DNA of 64,000 bases from DATBJG01 sp963790545 (lineage in GTDB: Bacteria; Acidobacteriota; Vicinamibacteria; Vicinamibacterales; JAMQPK01): positions 1 through 64,000 of the forward strand of contig CAWBPA010000025.1 of assembly GCA_963790545.1 (NCBI GenBank). Reading direction: 5' to 3'. A model generated the notes under the pieces. It was not told the origin of the DNA. It made no database searches and saw only the letters and a program-made list of their open reading frames with translations. Positions 9,487-16,837 of the stretch are shown here, one piece after another (the stretch's first letter is position 1; the number at the start of each line of letters is the position of its first letter). Both the position numbers and the translations under genes were made by a program.

Positions 9487-9741
9487 GGGTGGCGATTATA
9501 GCGGCGCCGACCTGCTCTGACTCTTTTCGGGATGCACGCGCACCTCGGCCGGTGCGAGGAAACTTGAAAAGGGAAGAGGTGGTTCGTTAGCATGAGGACT
9601 TCGCTGCTGCCGCCGAGGGGGCAGCCAGGTGCGCCGCCGAGCTCACGCGTCGGAGTTCGGCGGATTTTTAACGCCGACGCTTGAGAAAATATTCACAAGC
9701 CTACGGGCCTCCCGGTCGCACCGGGACTCGTCGCGGTCACC
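9487..9741. other. Divergent intergenic region upstream of nuoA
   Basis: This 255-base gap holds the minus-strand TATAAT (9500-9495) of the glycosyltransferase and must hold the nuo operon promoter. TTGAAA-17-TTAGCA at about 9564-9592 is the best plus-strand candidate but is weak. No gene is seen. Confidence 0.35.
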
Positions 9742-10110
9742 ATGCAGGGCTGGTTATCAATCCTCTTCATGTTGCTGCTCGGCGTGGGGTTCGGCGCCGG
9801 TGCGCTCGGCCTGTCGCGACTGCTGGGGCCGCGGAATCCGACCCCCGAGAAGAGCGCGCCGTACGAATGCGGCATGCCACCGGTGGGCGACGCGCGCGAG
9901 CGCCAGTCGATCAAGTTCTACCTGGTCGCCATGGTGTTCCTGCTTTTCGATATCGAAGTGGCGTTTCTCTATCCGTGGGCCATGGCTTTGCGATCGCTCG
10001 GGTGGCCTGGCCTGCTGCAGATCGTCTTGTTCTTTGCCATCCTGCTGGCAGGTTACGTCTACATCTGGCGTAAAGGCACGCTCGACTGGCAGCAGGGGGA
10101 AACGGACTAG
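9742..10110 (+). CDS. nuoA: NADH-quinone oxidoreductase subunit A
   Basis: Small membrane subunit of complex I that helps link the peripheral arm to the quinone site. The 122-residue protein has three predicted membrane helices (about 5-28, 60-85, 90-110), the conserved loop PYECGMPP, and the FYLVAMVFLLFDIEVAFLYPW signature. It is the first gene of the nuo operon, with nuoB starting one base after its stop. Confidence 0.95.
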   Translation: MQGWLSILFMLLLGVGFGAGALGLSRLLGPRNPTPEKSAPYECGMPPVGDARERQSIKFYLVAMVFLLFDIEVAFLYPWAMALRSLGWPGLLQIVLFFAILLAGYVYIWRKGTLDWQQGETD

Positions 10111-10111
10111 C

Positions 10112-10567
10112 ATGGAAACCGAAATCCCCGTCTTGACGACGACCGTCGACAAAATGGTGCAGTGGGCGCGGAGATCGTCCATCTGGCCGGTGACGTTCGG
10201 GCTGGCGTGTTGCGCGATTGAGATGATGTCGATGAGCGCGTCGCGGTACGACATCGCCCGTTTCGGTGCCGAAGTGTTTCGCGGCTCGCCCCGGCAGTCG
10301 GATCTGATGATCGTCGCCGGCCGGTTGTCCCGGAAGATGGCGCCGGCGCTCAGGCGCATTTACGACCAGATGCCTGAGCCGAAATGGGTCATCTCCATGG
10401 GTGCGTGTGCATCAATCGGCGGCGTGTTCGACAACTACGCGCTCGTTCAGGGAGTCGATCAGGTGGTGCCGGTCGATGTCTACGTGCCCGGTTGTCCGCC
10501 ACGCCCCGAATCGCTGATCTACGGGATCGTGCTACTGCAGAAGAAAATCGCGCAGCAGCGTGCCTGA
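10112..10567 (+). CDS. nuoB: NADH-quinone oxidoreductase subunit B
   Basis: Carries the terminal Fe-S cluster N2 that reduces quinone. All four cluster ligands are visible: C33 and C34 (LACCAIEM), C99 (GACAS) and C128 (PGCPPRPE). The 151-residue length fits the family. It lies one base downstream of nuoA and is translated with it. Confidence 0.96.
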   Translation: METEIPVLTTTVDKMVQWARRSSIWPVTFGLACCAIEMMSMSASRYDIARFGAEVFRGSPRQSDLMIVAGRLSRKMAPALRRIYDQMPEPKWVISMGACASIGGVFDNYALVQGVDQVVPVDVYVPGCPPRPESLIYGIVLLQKKIAQQRA

Positions 10568-10619
10568 TTTCCGGGCACGTCCCCATTCCGGACGATCGTC
10601 GGATCCGTTCAGCACTGCT

Positions 10620-11171
10620 ATGGATGCTTCAGCTCTGATTGCGCGCCTCGGTGACCTCATGCCAGACGTCACGCTCACGGCTGGCACCGAGACCGATCAG
10701 CCCACCATCCATGTGCCGGCCGCTCAGCTCGTGACCGTGATGCGAGCCCTGCGTGACACGCCCGACCTCGAGTTTGCCTTTCTCGCCGATTTGACCGCCG
10801 TCGACTGGTGGCCGAACGACCCGCGTTTCGAGGTGGTGTATCACCTGGCGTCTTTCGCGCGCGCGTACCGGATACGGGTCAAGGTCCGTATACCCGAAAG
10901 TGCGGCAAGCCTGCCAACACTCAAAGAGATGTGGCCCTCGGCCGACTGGTTGGAGCGCGAAGTGTGGGATTTGTTCGGGATCGTGTTCGAAGGCCATGGC
11001 GATCTGCGCCGATTGCTCATGCCCGACGACTGGCAGGGACATCCGTTGCGCAAGGATTATCCGGTCCAGGTCAAGGTGCCGGTCCGCTCCGGGGAACCGC
11101 TGCAGGTGTCCGAAGAGGAATTCCGCGCGAACATCGAGATGGACCGGCGCGTCCGTGGCGGCAGCCCGTAG
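10620..11171 (+). CDS. nuoC: NADH-quinone oxidoreductase subunit C
   Basis: Hydrophilic 30-kDa-type subunit at the quinone-binding interface. Conserved segments include LADLTAVDW, SADWLEREVWDLFGI and the signature FEGHGDLRRLLMPDDW followed by GHPLRKDYP. I chose the ATG at 10620; an in-frame GTG at 10560 overlaps the nuoB stop and would add 20 poorly conserved residues. The two subunits C and D are separate here, unlike the fused NuoCD of enterobacteria. Confidence 0.93.
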   Translation: MDASALIARLGDLMPDVTLTAGTETDQPTIHVPAAQLVTVMRALRDTPDLEFAFLADLTAVDWWPNDPRFEVVYHLASFARAYRIRVKVRIPESAASLPTLKEMWPSADWLEREVWDLFGIVFEGHGDLRRLLMPDDWQGHPLRKDYPVQVKVPVRSGEPLQVSEEEFRANIEMDRRVRGGSP

Positions 11172-11180
11172 GTCGTCGAG

Positions 11181-11765
11181 ATGTCACCTCGTTCTCGATC
11201 CGACGTGTTCGAGCAGGCACTCGCCGGCACAATCAAGGCGCATCACCTCGTGCTCGGGCAAGGACCTCAAGGAGTGCTGGCGGTCGTAGACGCGATCGAG
11301 CGCGCGTGGAGCGCCGGGGGCAAGCTCGTCGCGTTCGGGAACGGTGGCAGTGCTGCGGATGCACAGCATCTGGCCGCCGAACTCGTTGGCCGTTACTCAA
11401 GAGATCGTCGTCCTCTTGCCGCGCTGGCGCTGTCGGCCGACACGAGCGTGCTGACCGCCATTGCGAATGACACGAGCTACAACCGTGTGTTTGCGCGGCA
11501 GATTGAGGCACTTGGACGACGGGGTGATGTCGCGCTGGCGATTTCCACGAGCGGTACGTCGCGAAACGTGGTCGCCGGACTCGAGAGTGCCCGCCAGCTG
11601 GGGCTGACGACCGTGGCGCTGACGGGTCGCGACGGAGGCACGGTGGCGAGGCTCGCCGATGTGCACGTGAACGTGCCGGAGACGTCAACCGCGCGTGTGC
11701 AGGAGGTGCACCGCACACTGTTGCACGTCATCTGCGAGTTGCTGGAAGACGGGGTCCAGGGATGA
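11181..11765 (+). CDS. gmhA: Phosphoheptose isomerase GmhA (SIS domain)
   Basis: Converts sedoheptulose 7-phosphate to D-glycero-D-manno-heptose 7-phosphate, the first step of ADP-heptose synthesis for the LPS core. The 194-residue SIS-fold protein shows FGNGGSAADAQHLAAELVGR, the ISTSGTSRNV phosphate loop, LTGRDGG and a C-terminal VQEVHRTLLHVICE helix, all GmhA hallmarks. It sits inside the complex I operon between nuoC and nuoD, and its stop overlaps the nuoD start (ATGATGA), so the genes are cotranscribed. The next enzyme of its pathway, the HldE-type kinase, lies at 25.4 kb. Confidence 0.92.
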   Translation: MSPRSRSDVFEQALAGTIKAHHLVLGQGPQGVLAVVDAIERAWSAGGKLVAFGNGGSAADAQHLAAELVGRYSRDRRPLAALALSADTSVLTAIANDTSYNRVFARQIEALGRRGDVALAISTSGTSRNVVAGLESARQLGLTTVALTGRDGGTVARLADVHVNVPETSTARVQEVHRTLLHVICELLEDGVQG

Positions 11766-12946
11766 TGAACGAACGTCGCACCGAGACCATGACGGTGAAC
11801 ATGGGGCCGCAGCATCCCAGCACGCATGGGGTGCTCCGAATCGTGCTGGAGCTCGACGGGGAGACGGTCGTGTCCTCGTCGGCGACCATCGGGTATCTCC
11901 ACACGGGGATTGAGAAAACCGCCGAACAGAAGAAGTGGCAGCAGGTCATCCCTCTCGTCGAACGCATGGACTACCTGAGTGCGCAGTCCAACAGCTACGC
12001 GTTTTGCCTGTCCGTCGAGACGCTGCTCGGTCTGGAGCTGCCCGATCGCGTGAGGTGGATACGCATTCTGCTCGTCGAGCTGCAGCGCATCAACAGTCAC
12101 CTGGTCTGGCTGGGCACCCATGCGATGGAAGTGGGTGCCGTGTCGGTCATGTTGTACTGCTTCCGCGAACGAGAGCTGCTGCTCAATATCAACGAGCTGA
12201 TTGCCGGATTCCGGATGTTTCCGAGCTACATTCGGGTCGGGGGTTTGCGAGAAGATCTCCCCCGTGGCTTCCACGAAGCGGTCACGCAGTTTCTGGACAG
12301 ACTTCCGGGCAAACTCGACGAGTACGAAGACCTGCTGACCAAAAACCACATCTTTCTCGAACGGACGCGAGGAGTGGGCGCCATCTCACGAGAAGGTGCG
12401 ATCGCATACTCCCTTTCAGGTCCGATCGGTCGGGCGTCCGGATGGACGTACGACGTGCGCAAAGTATTTCCGTATGGCGGATACGAGACGTTCGAGTTCA
12501 ACGTGCCCACTGGAACCAACGGCGACGTGTACGATCGCTATCTCGTCCGGGTCGAGGAGATTCGGCAGAGCCTCTCCATCTGCCGCCAGGCGCTCGCGCG
12601 GATCACGCCCGCGGGTGAGTGGGCCGTGGCCGATCCGCGGGTCACGCCTCCGCCAAAAGACAAGGTCTATACCGAAATGGAGGCGTTGATTCAGCACTTC
12701 CTCATCTACTCCCAGGGCTTCACGACACCGGCCGGGTGCGCGTACGTGCCTGTCGAAGGCCCACGAGGAGAGCAGGGTTTTTACGTCGTCTCCGACGGCA
12801 GCAATCGACCATGGCGCGTCAAGGCGCGCTCGGCGTCGCTGCTTGCCTGTCAGGCGCTCGGCGCCATGATCAAGGGCGGCATGATTGCGGACGTCATCGC
12901 GGTCATTGGGTCGATCGACGTCGTCATGGGGGACGTGGATCGATGA
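11762..12946 (+). CDS. nuoD: NADH-quinone oxidoreductase subunit D
   Basis: 49-kDa-type subunit that forms the quinone pocket with NuoB. The 394-residue protein carries NMGPQHPSTHGVLR near the N-terminus, GYLHTGIEK, and the C-terminal end VIGSIDVVMGDVDR, all highly conserved. The start overlaps the gmhA stop and its own stop overlaps the nuoE start, which indicates translational coupling. Confidence 0.96.
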   Translation: MMNERRTETMTVNMGPQHPSTHGVLRIVLELDGETVVSSSATIGYLHTGIEKTAEQKKWQQVIPLVERMDYLSAQSNSYAFCLSVETLLGLELPDRVRWIRILLVELQRINSHLVWLGTHAMEVGAVSVMLYCFRERELLLNINELIAGFRMFPSYIRVGGLREDLPRGFHEAVTQFLDRLPGKLDEYEDLLTKNHIFLERTRGVGAISREGAIAYSLSGPIGRASGWTYDVRKVFPYGGYETFEFNVPTGTNGDVYDRYLVRVEEIRQSLSICRQALARITPAGEWAVADPRVTPPPKDKVYTEMEALIQHFLIYSQGFTTPAGCAYVPVEGPRGEQGFYVVSDGSNRPWRVKARSASLLACQALGAMIKGGMIADVIAVIGSIDVVMGDVDR

Positions 12947-13545
12947 GCTTTCACCCACAAATGGACTACGACGCGGGGCACCACCGATCCCTGCGATCGC
13001 AGCCGACCGACGATGGACGCCCGTTCGAATTTACCGAGGAGAATCGGACCAAGTTCGAGGAAATTGCCAAACGCTATCCACTCGAGCAGCGGCGGTCGGC
13101 CATCCTCCCCGCGCTCTATCTCGTTCAGCGCCAGAACGGCTTCATCACGCTCAACGCGATTCAGCATGTGGCGCAGGTCATCGGCTGTACCGCGGCGGAA
13201 GTCGAGGATGTGGTCTCGTTTTACACGATGTACTACACGCGGCCGATGGGCCGTTACGTCCTGCAGGTGTGCCGGACGCTTTCGTGCGCGTTGCTCGGTG
13301 CTGAGCGCGTCACCGAAGAATTGTCAGCCGCGCTGGGCATTGGCGTGGGTGAGACCGATGCCACTCGAACCTTCAGCCTGATCGAGGTCGAATGTCTCGG
13401 CGCCTGTGACCGCGCGCCGGTCGTGATGGTCAACGATGCGTGGCATGAATGTCTGGCGCCAGAGGCCGCACGTTCGCTGGTGGAGGCCCTGAAGGTTCGC
13501 GGCGAGGAAGCCGTGAGCGGCTGCGTGCACAACGTCGAAAAATGA
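12943..13545 (+). CDS. nuoE: NADH-quinone oxidoreductase subunit E
   Basis: 24-kDa-type subunit with the [2Fe-2S] cluster N1a in the NADH module. The four ligands are present as C110-x4-C115 and C151-x3-C155 (CRTLSC, CLGAC). The 200-residue protein includes the helical region around SAILPALYLVQRQNG. ATGA overlaps couple it to nuoD upstream and nuoF downstream. Confidence 0.95.
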   Translation: MSFHPQMDYDAGHHRSLRSQPTDDGRPFEFTEENRTKFEEIAKRYPLEQRRSAILPALYLVQRQNGFITLNAIQHVAQVIGCTAAEVEDVVSFYTMYYTRPMGRYVLQVCRTLSCALLGAERVTEELSAALGIGVGETDATRTFSLIEVECLGACDRAPVVMVNDAWHECLAPEAARSLVEALKVRGEEAVSGCVHNVEK

Positions 13546-14849
13546 ATATGGATCCCGTCCTCATCCGCTACGTGCGCGAACCCAACTCCTTTACGCTCGA
13601 TTTCTATGTGCAGCGACAGCAGGGCTATCAGGGACTGCAAAAGGCTCTGGCACTGACGCCGGACCAGGTCGTCGAGGCGGTCAAGGCCTCCGGTCTGCGC
13701 GGTCGAGGCGGCGCCGGGTTCCCGACCGGGATGAAGTGGCAGTTCATCGACAAAAAGACGGACAAGCCGCGATATATCGCGTGCAACGCCGACGAGAGCG
13801 AACCGGGAACCTTCAAAGACCATCTGCTGATGGAGCGCAACCCGCATTTGTTGATTGAGGGATGTCTCATCGGCTGCTACGCGATCGGCGCCAAGGTGGC
13901 GTACATCTACATTCGCGGCGAGTTCTATCACGTACAGGACGTGCTCGAACGCGCAATCGACGAGGCCTATAAGGCGGGGTACATCGGGCGCAATATTCTC
14001 GGTACCGGTTTCGACTGCGACATCTACATCCACCGCGGCGCCGGCGCCTACGAAGCCGGAGAAGAGACGGCCCTGCTCGAGTCGCTGGAGGGGAAGCGTG
14101 CGCAGCCGCGGCTCAAGCCGCCGTTTCCGGCAACCTGGGGTTTGTACGGTTGTCCCACGGCGGTCAACAACGTCGAAACACTCTGCAACGTTCCGTTGAT
14201 CCTGCTGTACGGCGTCGAGTGGTACACCGCGCTCGGCCCCGAGAAGAACGGGGGGCCCAAGCTCTACTGCGTCAGTGGACACGTCGCTCGTCCCGGTGTC
14301 TACGAAGCGACCATGAAGACGACGCTGCGGGAGTTGATAGACGACTATGCGGGCGGTGTCCGCGAGGGCCGGACGTTGAAGGCCGTGATTCCCGGCGGTT
14401 CTTCGGTGCCGATGTTGCTGCCGCATCAGCTGGACATTCAGGCCAGCTTCGACGGTATTGCGAAAGCCGGGTCGCTCCTCGGGTCGGCCGCCATCATCGT
14501 GCTGGACGACTCGACCTGTATGGTCTGGCTGGCGCTCAATCTGTTGCACTTCTACCGGCACGAGTCGTGTGGCAAGTGCACACCGTGTCGGGAGGGGACC
14601 GACTGGTTGTTCAAGATTCTCGGGAAGATCGAACGGGGCGACGGCGAGCTGAAGGACATTGCCCTGTTGGAGAACGTGGCAGGCCTCATCACGGGCAAGA
14701 CGCTGTGTGCGTTTGGTGACGCCGCGGCGACGCCCGTGCTGACCACGCTCCAGAACTTCAAGGACGAGTACATGGCCCACGTGAAAGAGGGGCGCTGCCC
14801 GCTCGTGGCGCCCTGGCGGGCCCAAGCTGTACCGGCGGCTGCACACTAG
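13542..14849 (+). CDS. nuoF: NADH-quinone oxidoreductase subunit F
   Basis: 51-kDa-type subunit that binds NADH, FMN and cluster N3. The glycine-rich FMN/NADH motif GRGGAGFPTGMKW (about 54-66), NADESEPGTFKD and the cluster motif SCGKCTPCREG (C343, C346, C349) are clear. The length (435) is typical. The start ATGA overlaps the nuoE stop. nuoG normally follows nuoF; here only a 100-base repeat-containing gap separates it from nuoH. Confidence 0.96.
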   Translation: MNMDPVLIRYVREPNSFTLDFYVQRQQGYQGLQKALALTPDQVVEAVKASGLRGRGGAGFPTGMKWQFIDKKTDKPRYIACNADESEPGTFKDHLLMERNPHLLIEGCLIGCYAIGAKVAYIYIRGEFYHVQDVLERAIDEAYKAGYIGRNILGTGFDCDIYIHRGAGAYEAGEETALLESLEGKRAQPRLKPPFPATWGLYGCPTAVNNVETLCNVPLILLYGVEWYTALGPEKNGGPKLYCVSGHVARPGVYEATMKTTLRELIDDYAGGVREGRTLKAVIPGGSSVPMLLPHQLDIQASFDGIAKAGSLLGSAAIIVLDDSTCMVWLALNLLHFYRHESCGKCTPCREGTDWLFKILGKIERGDGELKDIALLENVAGLITGKTLCAFGDAAATPVLTTLQNFKDEYMAHVKEGRCPLVAPWRAQAVPAAAH

Positions 14850-14860
14850 AGAACCTGAAT

Positions 14861-14951
14861 GTTGACGAAGTGGATCGTTGTCGCGAATAGCGCCGAGCGC
14901 CGAAGGCGCGAGGTACAGCGCATGGGGGTGGGGCCCCATGCGAACTAAATA
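14861..14951 (+). repeat. Dispersed intergenic element, type A copy, before nuoH
   Basis: The element begins gttgacgaagtggatcgttg, contains a GCGCC...GGCGC hairpin, then CATGGGGGTGGGGCCCCATG, and ends in the AT-rich tail gaactaaata directly against the nuoH ATG. The copy at 50624-50715 before rplL matches over the whole length. The 3' half is shared with copies before rpsF, radA and rlmB. No Shine-Dalgarno sequence lies between the hairpin and the nuoH start. Confidence 0.85.
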
Positions 14952-15976
14952 ATGATCCCAACCGTCATCGCTCAGATCGCGCTCCTGCTCTTCGTCTTTT
15001 TCATGCTGCTGAACTCGGCCGCGGTCATGGTGTACATGGAACGCAAAGTGGCCGCGCTGATTCAGCAGCGCTACGGTCCGTATCTCGTCGGCCCGCACGG
15101 CGTCCTTCAACCCTGGCCGACATCGTAAAGCTGCTCTTCAAGGAAGAGCTGCGTCCCAGAGCGGCCGATCGCGTGCTGTTCGTCCTGGCCCCGGTCATTT
15201 CCGCAGCGGCGGCGTTCGCGGCGTTTGCCGTGGTGCCGTTTGGCAGCGAGACCACCCTGTTCGGGCTGCTCGAAGAGCCGGTGCCGCTCCACGTGGCGGA
15301 TGTGAATGTTGCCGTGCTCGTCATTTTTGCGGTGGCGTCGATGAGCGTGTACGGCATCGTGCTGGCCGGCTGGAGCTCGAACAGCAAGTACTCGCTGCTT
15401 GGTGCGCTCCGTTCGTCGGCGCAGATGATCAGCTACGAGCTGTCCTACGGACTTGCGCTCGCCAGCGTGCTCGTGGTGGCCGGGTCACTGTCGCTGCGGG
15501 AAATCGTGGACACGCAATCCGGGTACTGGCTTGGGTTCATTCCCAGGTGGTTGATTTTTCTGCAGCCGGTCGGCTTCTTCGTGTTCCTCACGGCGGGCAT
15601 TGCCGAGACCAATCGTGCGCCGTTCGACTTCCCGGAAGCGGAACAGGAGCTCGTGGCCGGGTATCACACCGAGTACAGCAGCATGAGCTTTGCCATGTTC
15701 TTTCTGGCCGAATACGTCAACATGGTCACGGTCTCGGCTGTGGCGACCGACCTGTTCCTCGGCGGCTGGCATGGGCCGTTTCTGCCGGCGTCGTGGGGCT
15801 GGATCTGGTTCCTGATCAAGGTGTCGGCGCTCCTGTTTTTCTATATCTGGATCCGCTGGACGCTGCCGCGCTACCGGTACGACCAGCTGATGAAGTTCGG
15901 GTGGAAGTTCCTGCTGCCGCTTGCCGTGATCAACCTGCTCGTCACTGCCGCGGGAGTGCTGTATTTTGTCGGGTGA
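14952..15976 (+). CDS. nuoH: NADH-quinone oxidoreductase subunit H (one frameshift)
   Basis: Membrane subunit joining the peripheral arm to the proton pumps and forming part of the quinone channel. The N-terminus has VYMERKVAALIQQRYGP; after GPHGVLQP the frame breaks near 15112. The next frame continues LADIVKLLFKEEL and then the conserved AGWSSNSKYSLLGALRSSAQMISYE and ETNRAPFDFPEAEQELVAGYHTEY. Restoring one C in the ccc run at the break rebuilds the protein (about 341 residues), so this is probably a sequence error. Its stop overlaps the nuoJ start; nuoI, usually next, is absent. Confidence 0.92.
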
Positions 15977-16509
15977 TCTCGCCCTCTTCTACGTGTTTGC
16001 CGCGGTGGCCGTCGGCACCTCGCTCCTCGTGATCGGCCAGCGAAACCCGATTTACAGCGTGCTGCTCCTCATCGCGTCGTTCGGCGCGCTGTCCGGCCTC
16101 TACGTGCTGCTCGATGCGCCGTTCGTCGCGGTGACGCAGATCATTGTCTATGCGGGCGCCATCATGGTGCTGTTCCTCTTTGTCGTGATGCTGCTGAATG
16201 CGCCGCGTGAGGAACCGATCGACCCGGAGCGACTGCGCCGAGCCGCAGGGCACCCGGTGGTTTGGCGCGGTGCTCGCGGTTTTTCTTCTCGTCGAGCTGG
16301 GTTGGGCAGTGGTCCGAGGCGCCCGAGGGCTGTTCGGATCCGCTTCGTTCGAGTCGACGCGCGTCGAGCAACTTTCATCGGTGCGGTACATCGGGGAAGT
16401 GCTGTACAGCGACTACGCGTTTGCGTTCGAAGTGACCTCGATCCTCATTCTGGTGGCGATGGTCGGGGCCATCCTGCTCGCCAGGCGGCACGACGGGAAG
16501 CAGGTGTAG
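15966..16509 (+). CDS. nuoJ: NADH-quinone oxidoreductase subunit J (one frameshift)
   Basis: Polytopic membrane subunit of complex I. The first 80 residues include AVGTSLLVIGQRNPIYSVL and the conserved VTQIIVYAGAIMVLFLFVVMLL. The frame breaks near 16245 and the next frame continues WFGAVLAVFLLVELGW to SILILVAMVGAILLARR, so the intact protein is about 180 residues. The start is TTG and overlaps the nuoH stop by 11 bases. Confidence 0.9.
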
Positions 16510-16518
16510 CGAGCGCGC

Positions 16519-16821
16519 ATGGCCACCCTGAACGACTACCTCGTGCTGTCGGCGATTCTGTTCACGATTGGCGCGGCGGGTGTCTTCCTTCGCCGCAACC
16601 TGATCACGATTCTGCTTGCGGTGGAGATCATGCTGAACGCGGTGAACCTGACATTCGTCGCCTTCGGCCGCTTTCACGGCTCTGTGGACGGTCAGATCAT
16701 CGTGTTTTTCGTCATGACGGTGGCGGCCGCGGAGGCCGCCGTCGGACTGGCGATTGTCATTGCCCTGTTCCGGCATCGCGGGACTTTGAATCCGGATGCA
16801 TTCAGGACGTTGAAGTGGTGA
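16519..16821 (+). CDS. nuoK: NADH-quinone oxidoreductase subunit K
   Basis: Small antiporter-like membrane subunit (100 residues, three helices). Two family glutamates in membrane helices are visible (LLAVEIMLNAVNLTFVAF and VAAAEAAVGLAIVIALFR). It lies nine bases after nuoJ and 16 before nuoL. Confidence 0.95.
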   Translation: MATLNDYLVLSAILFTIGAAGVFLRRNLITILLAVEIMLNAVNLTFVAFGRFHGSVDGQIIVFFVMTVAAAEAAVGLAIVIALFRHRGTLNPDAFRTLKW

Positions 16822-16837
16822 CGGACGAAGGCCGCTG

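Noticed and set aside
13254..15110. Long minus-strand open frame (618 codons) opposite nuoE-nuoF-nuoH
   Set aside because: Its translation is low-complexity, His/Gln/Arg-rich and mirrors the codon pattern of well-identified nuo genes on the plus strand; GC-rich DNA commonly keeps such frames open.
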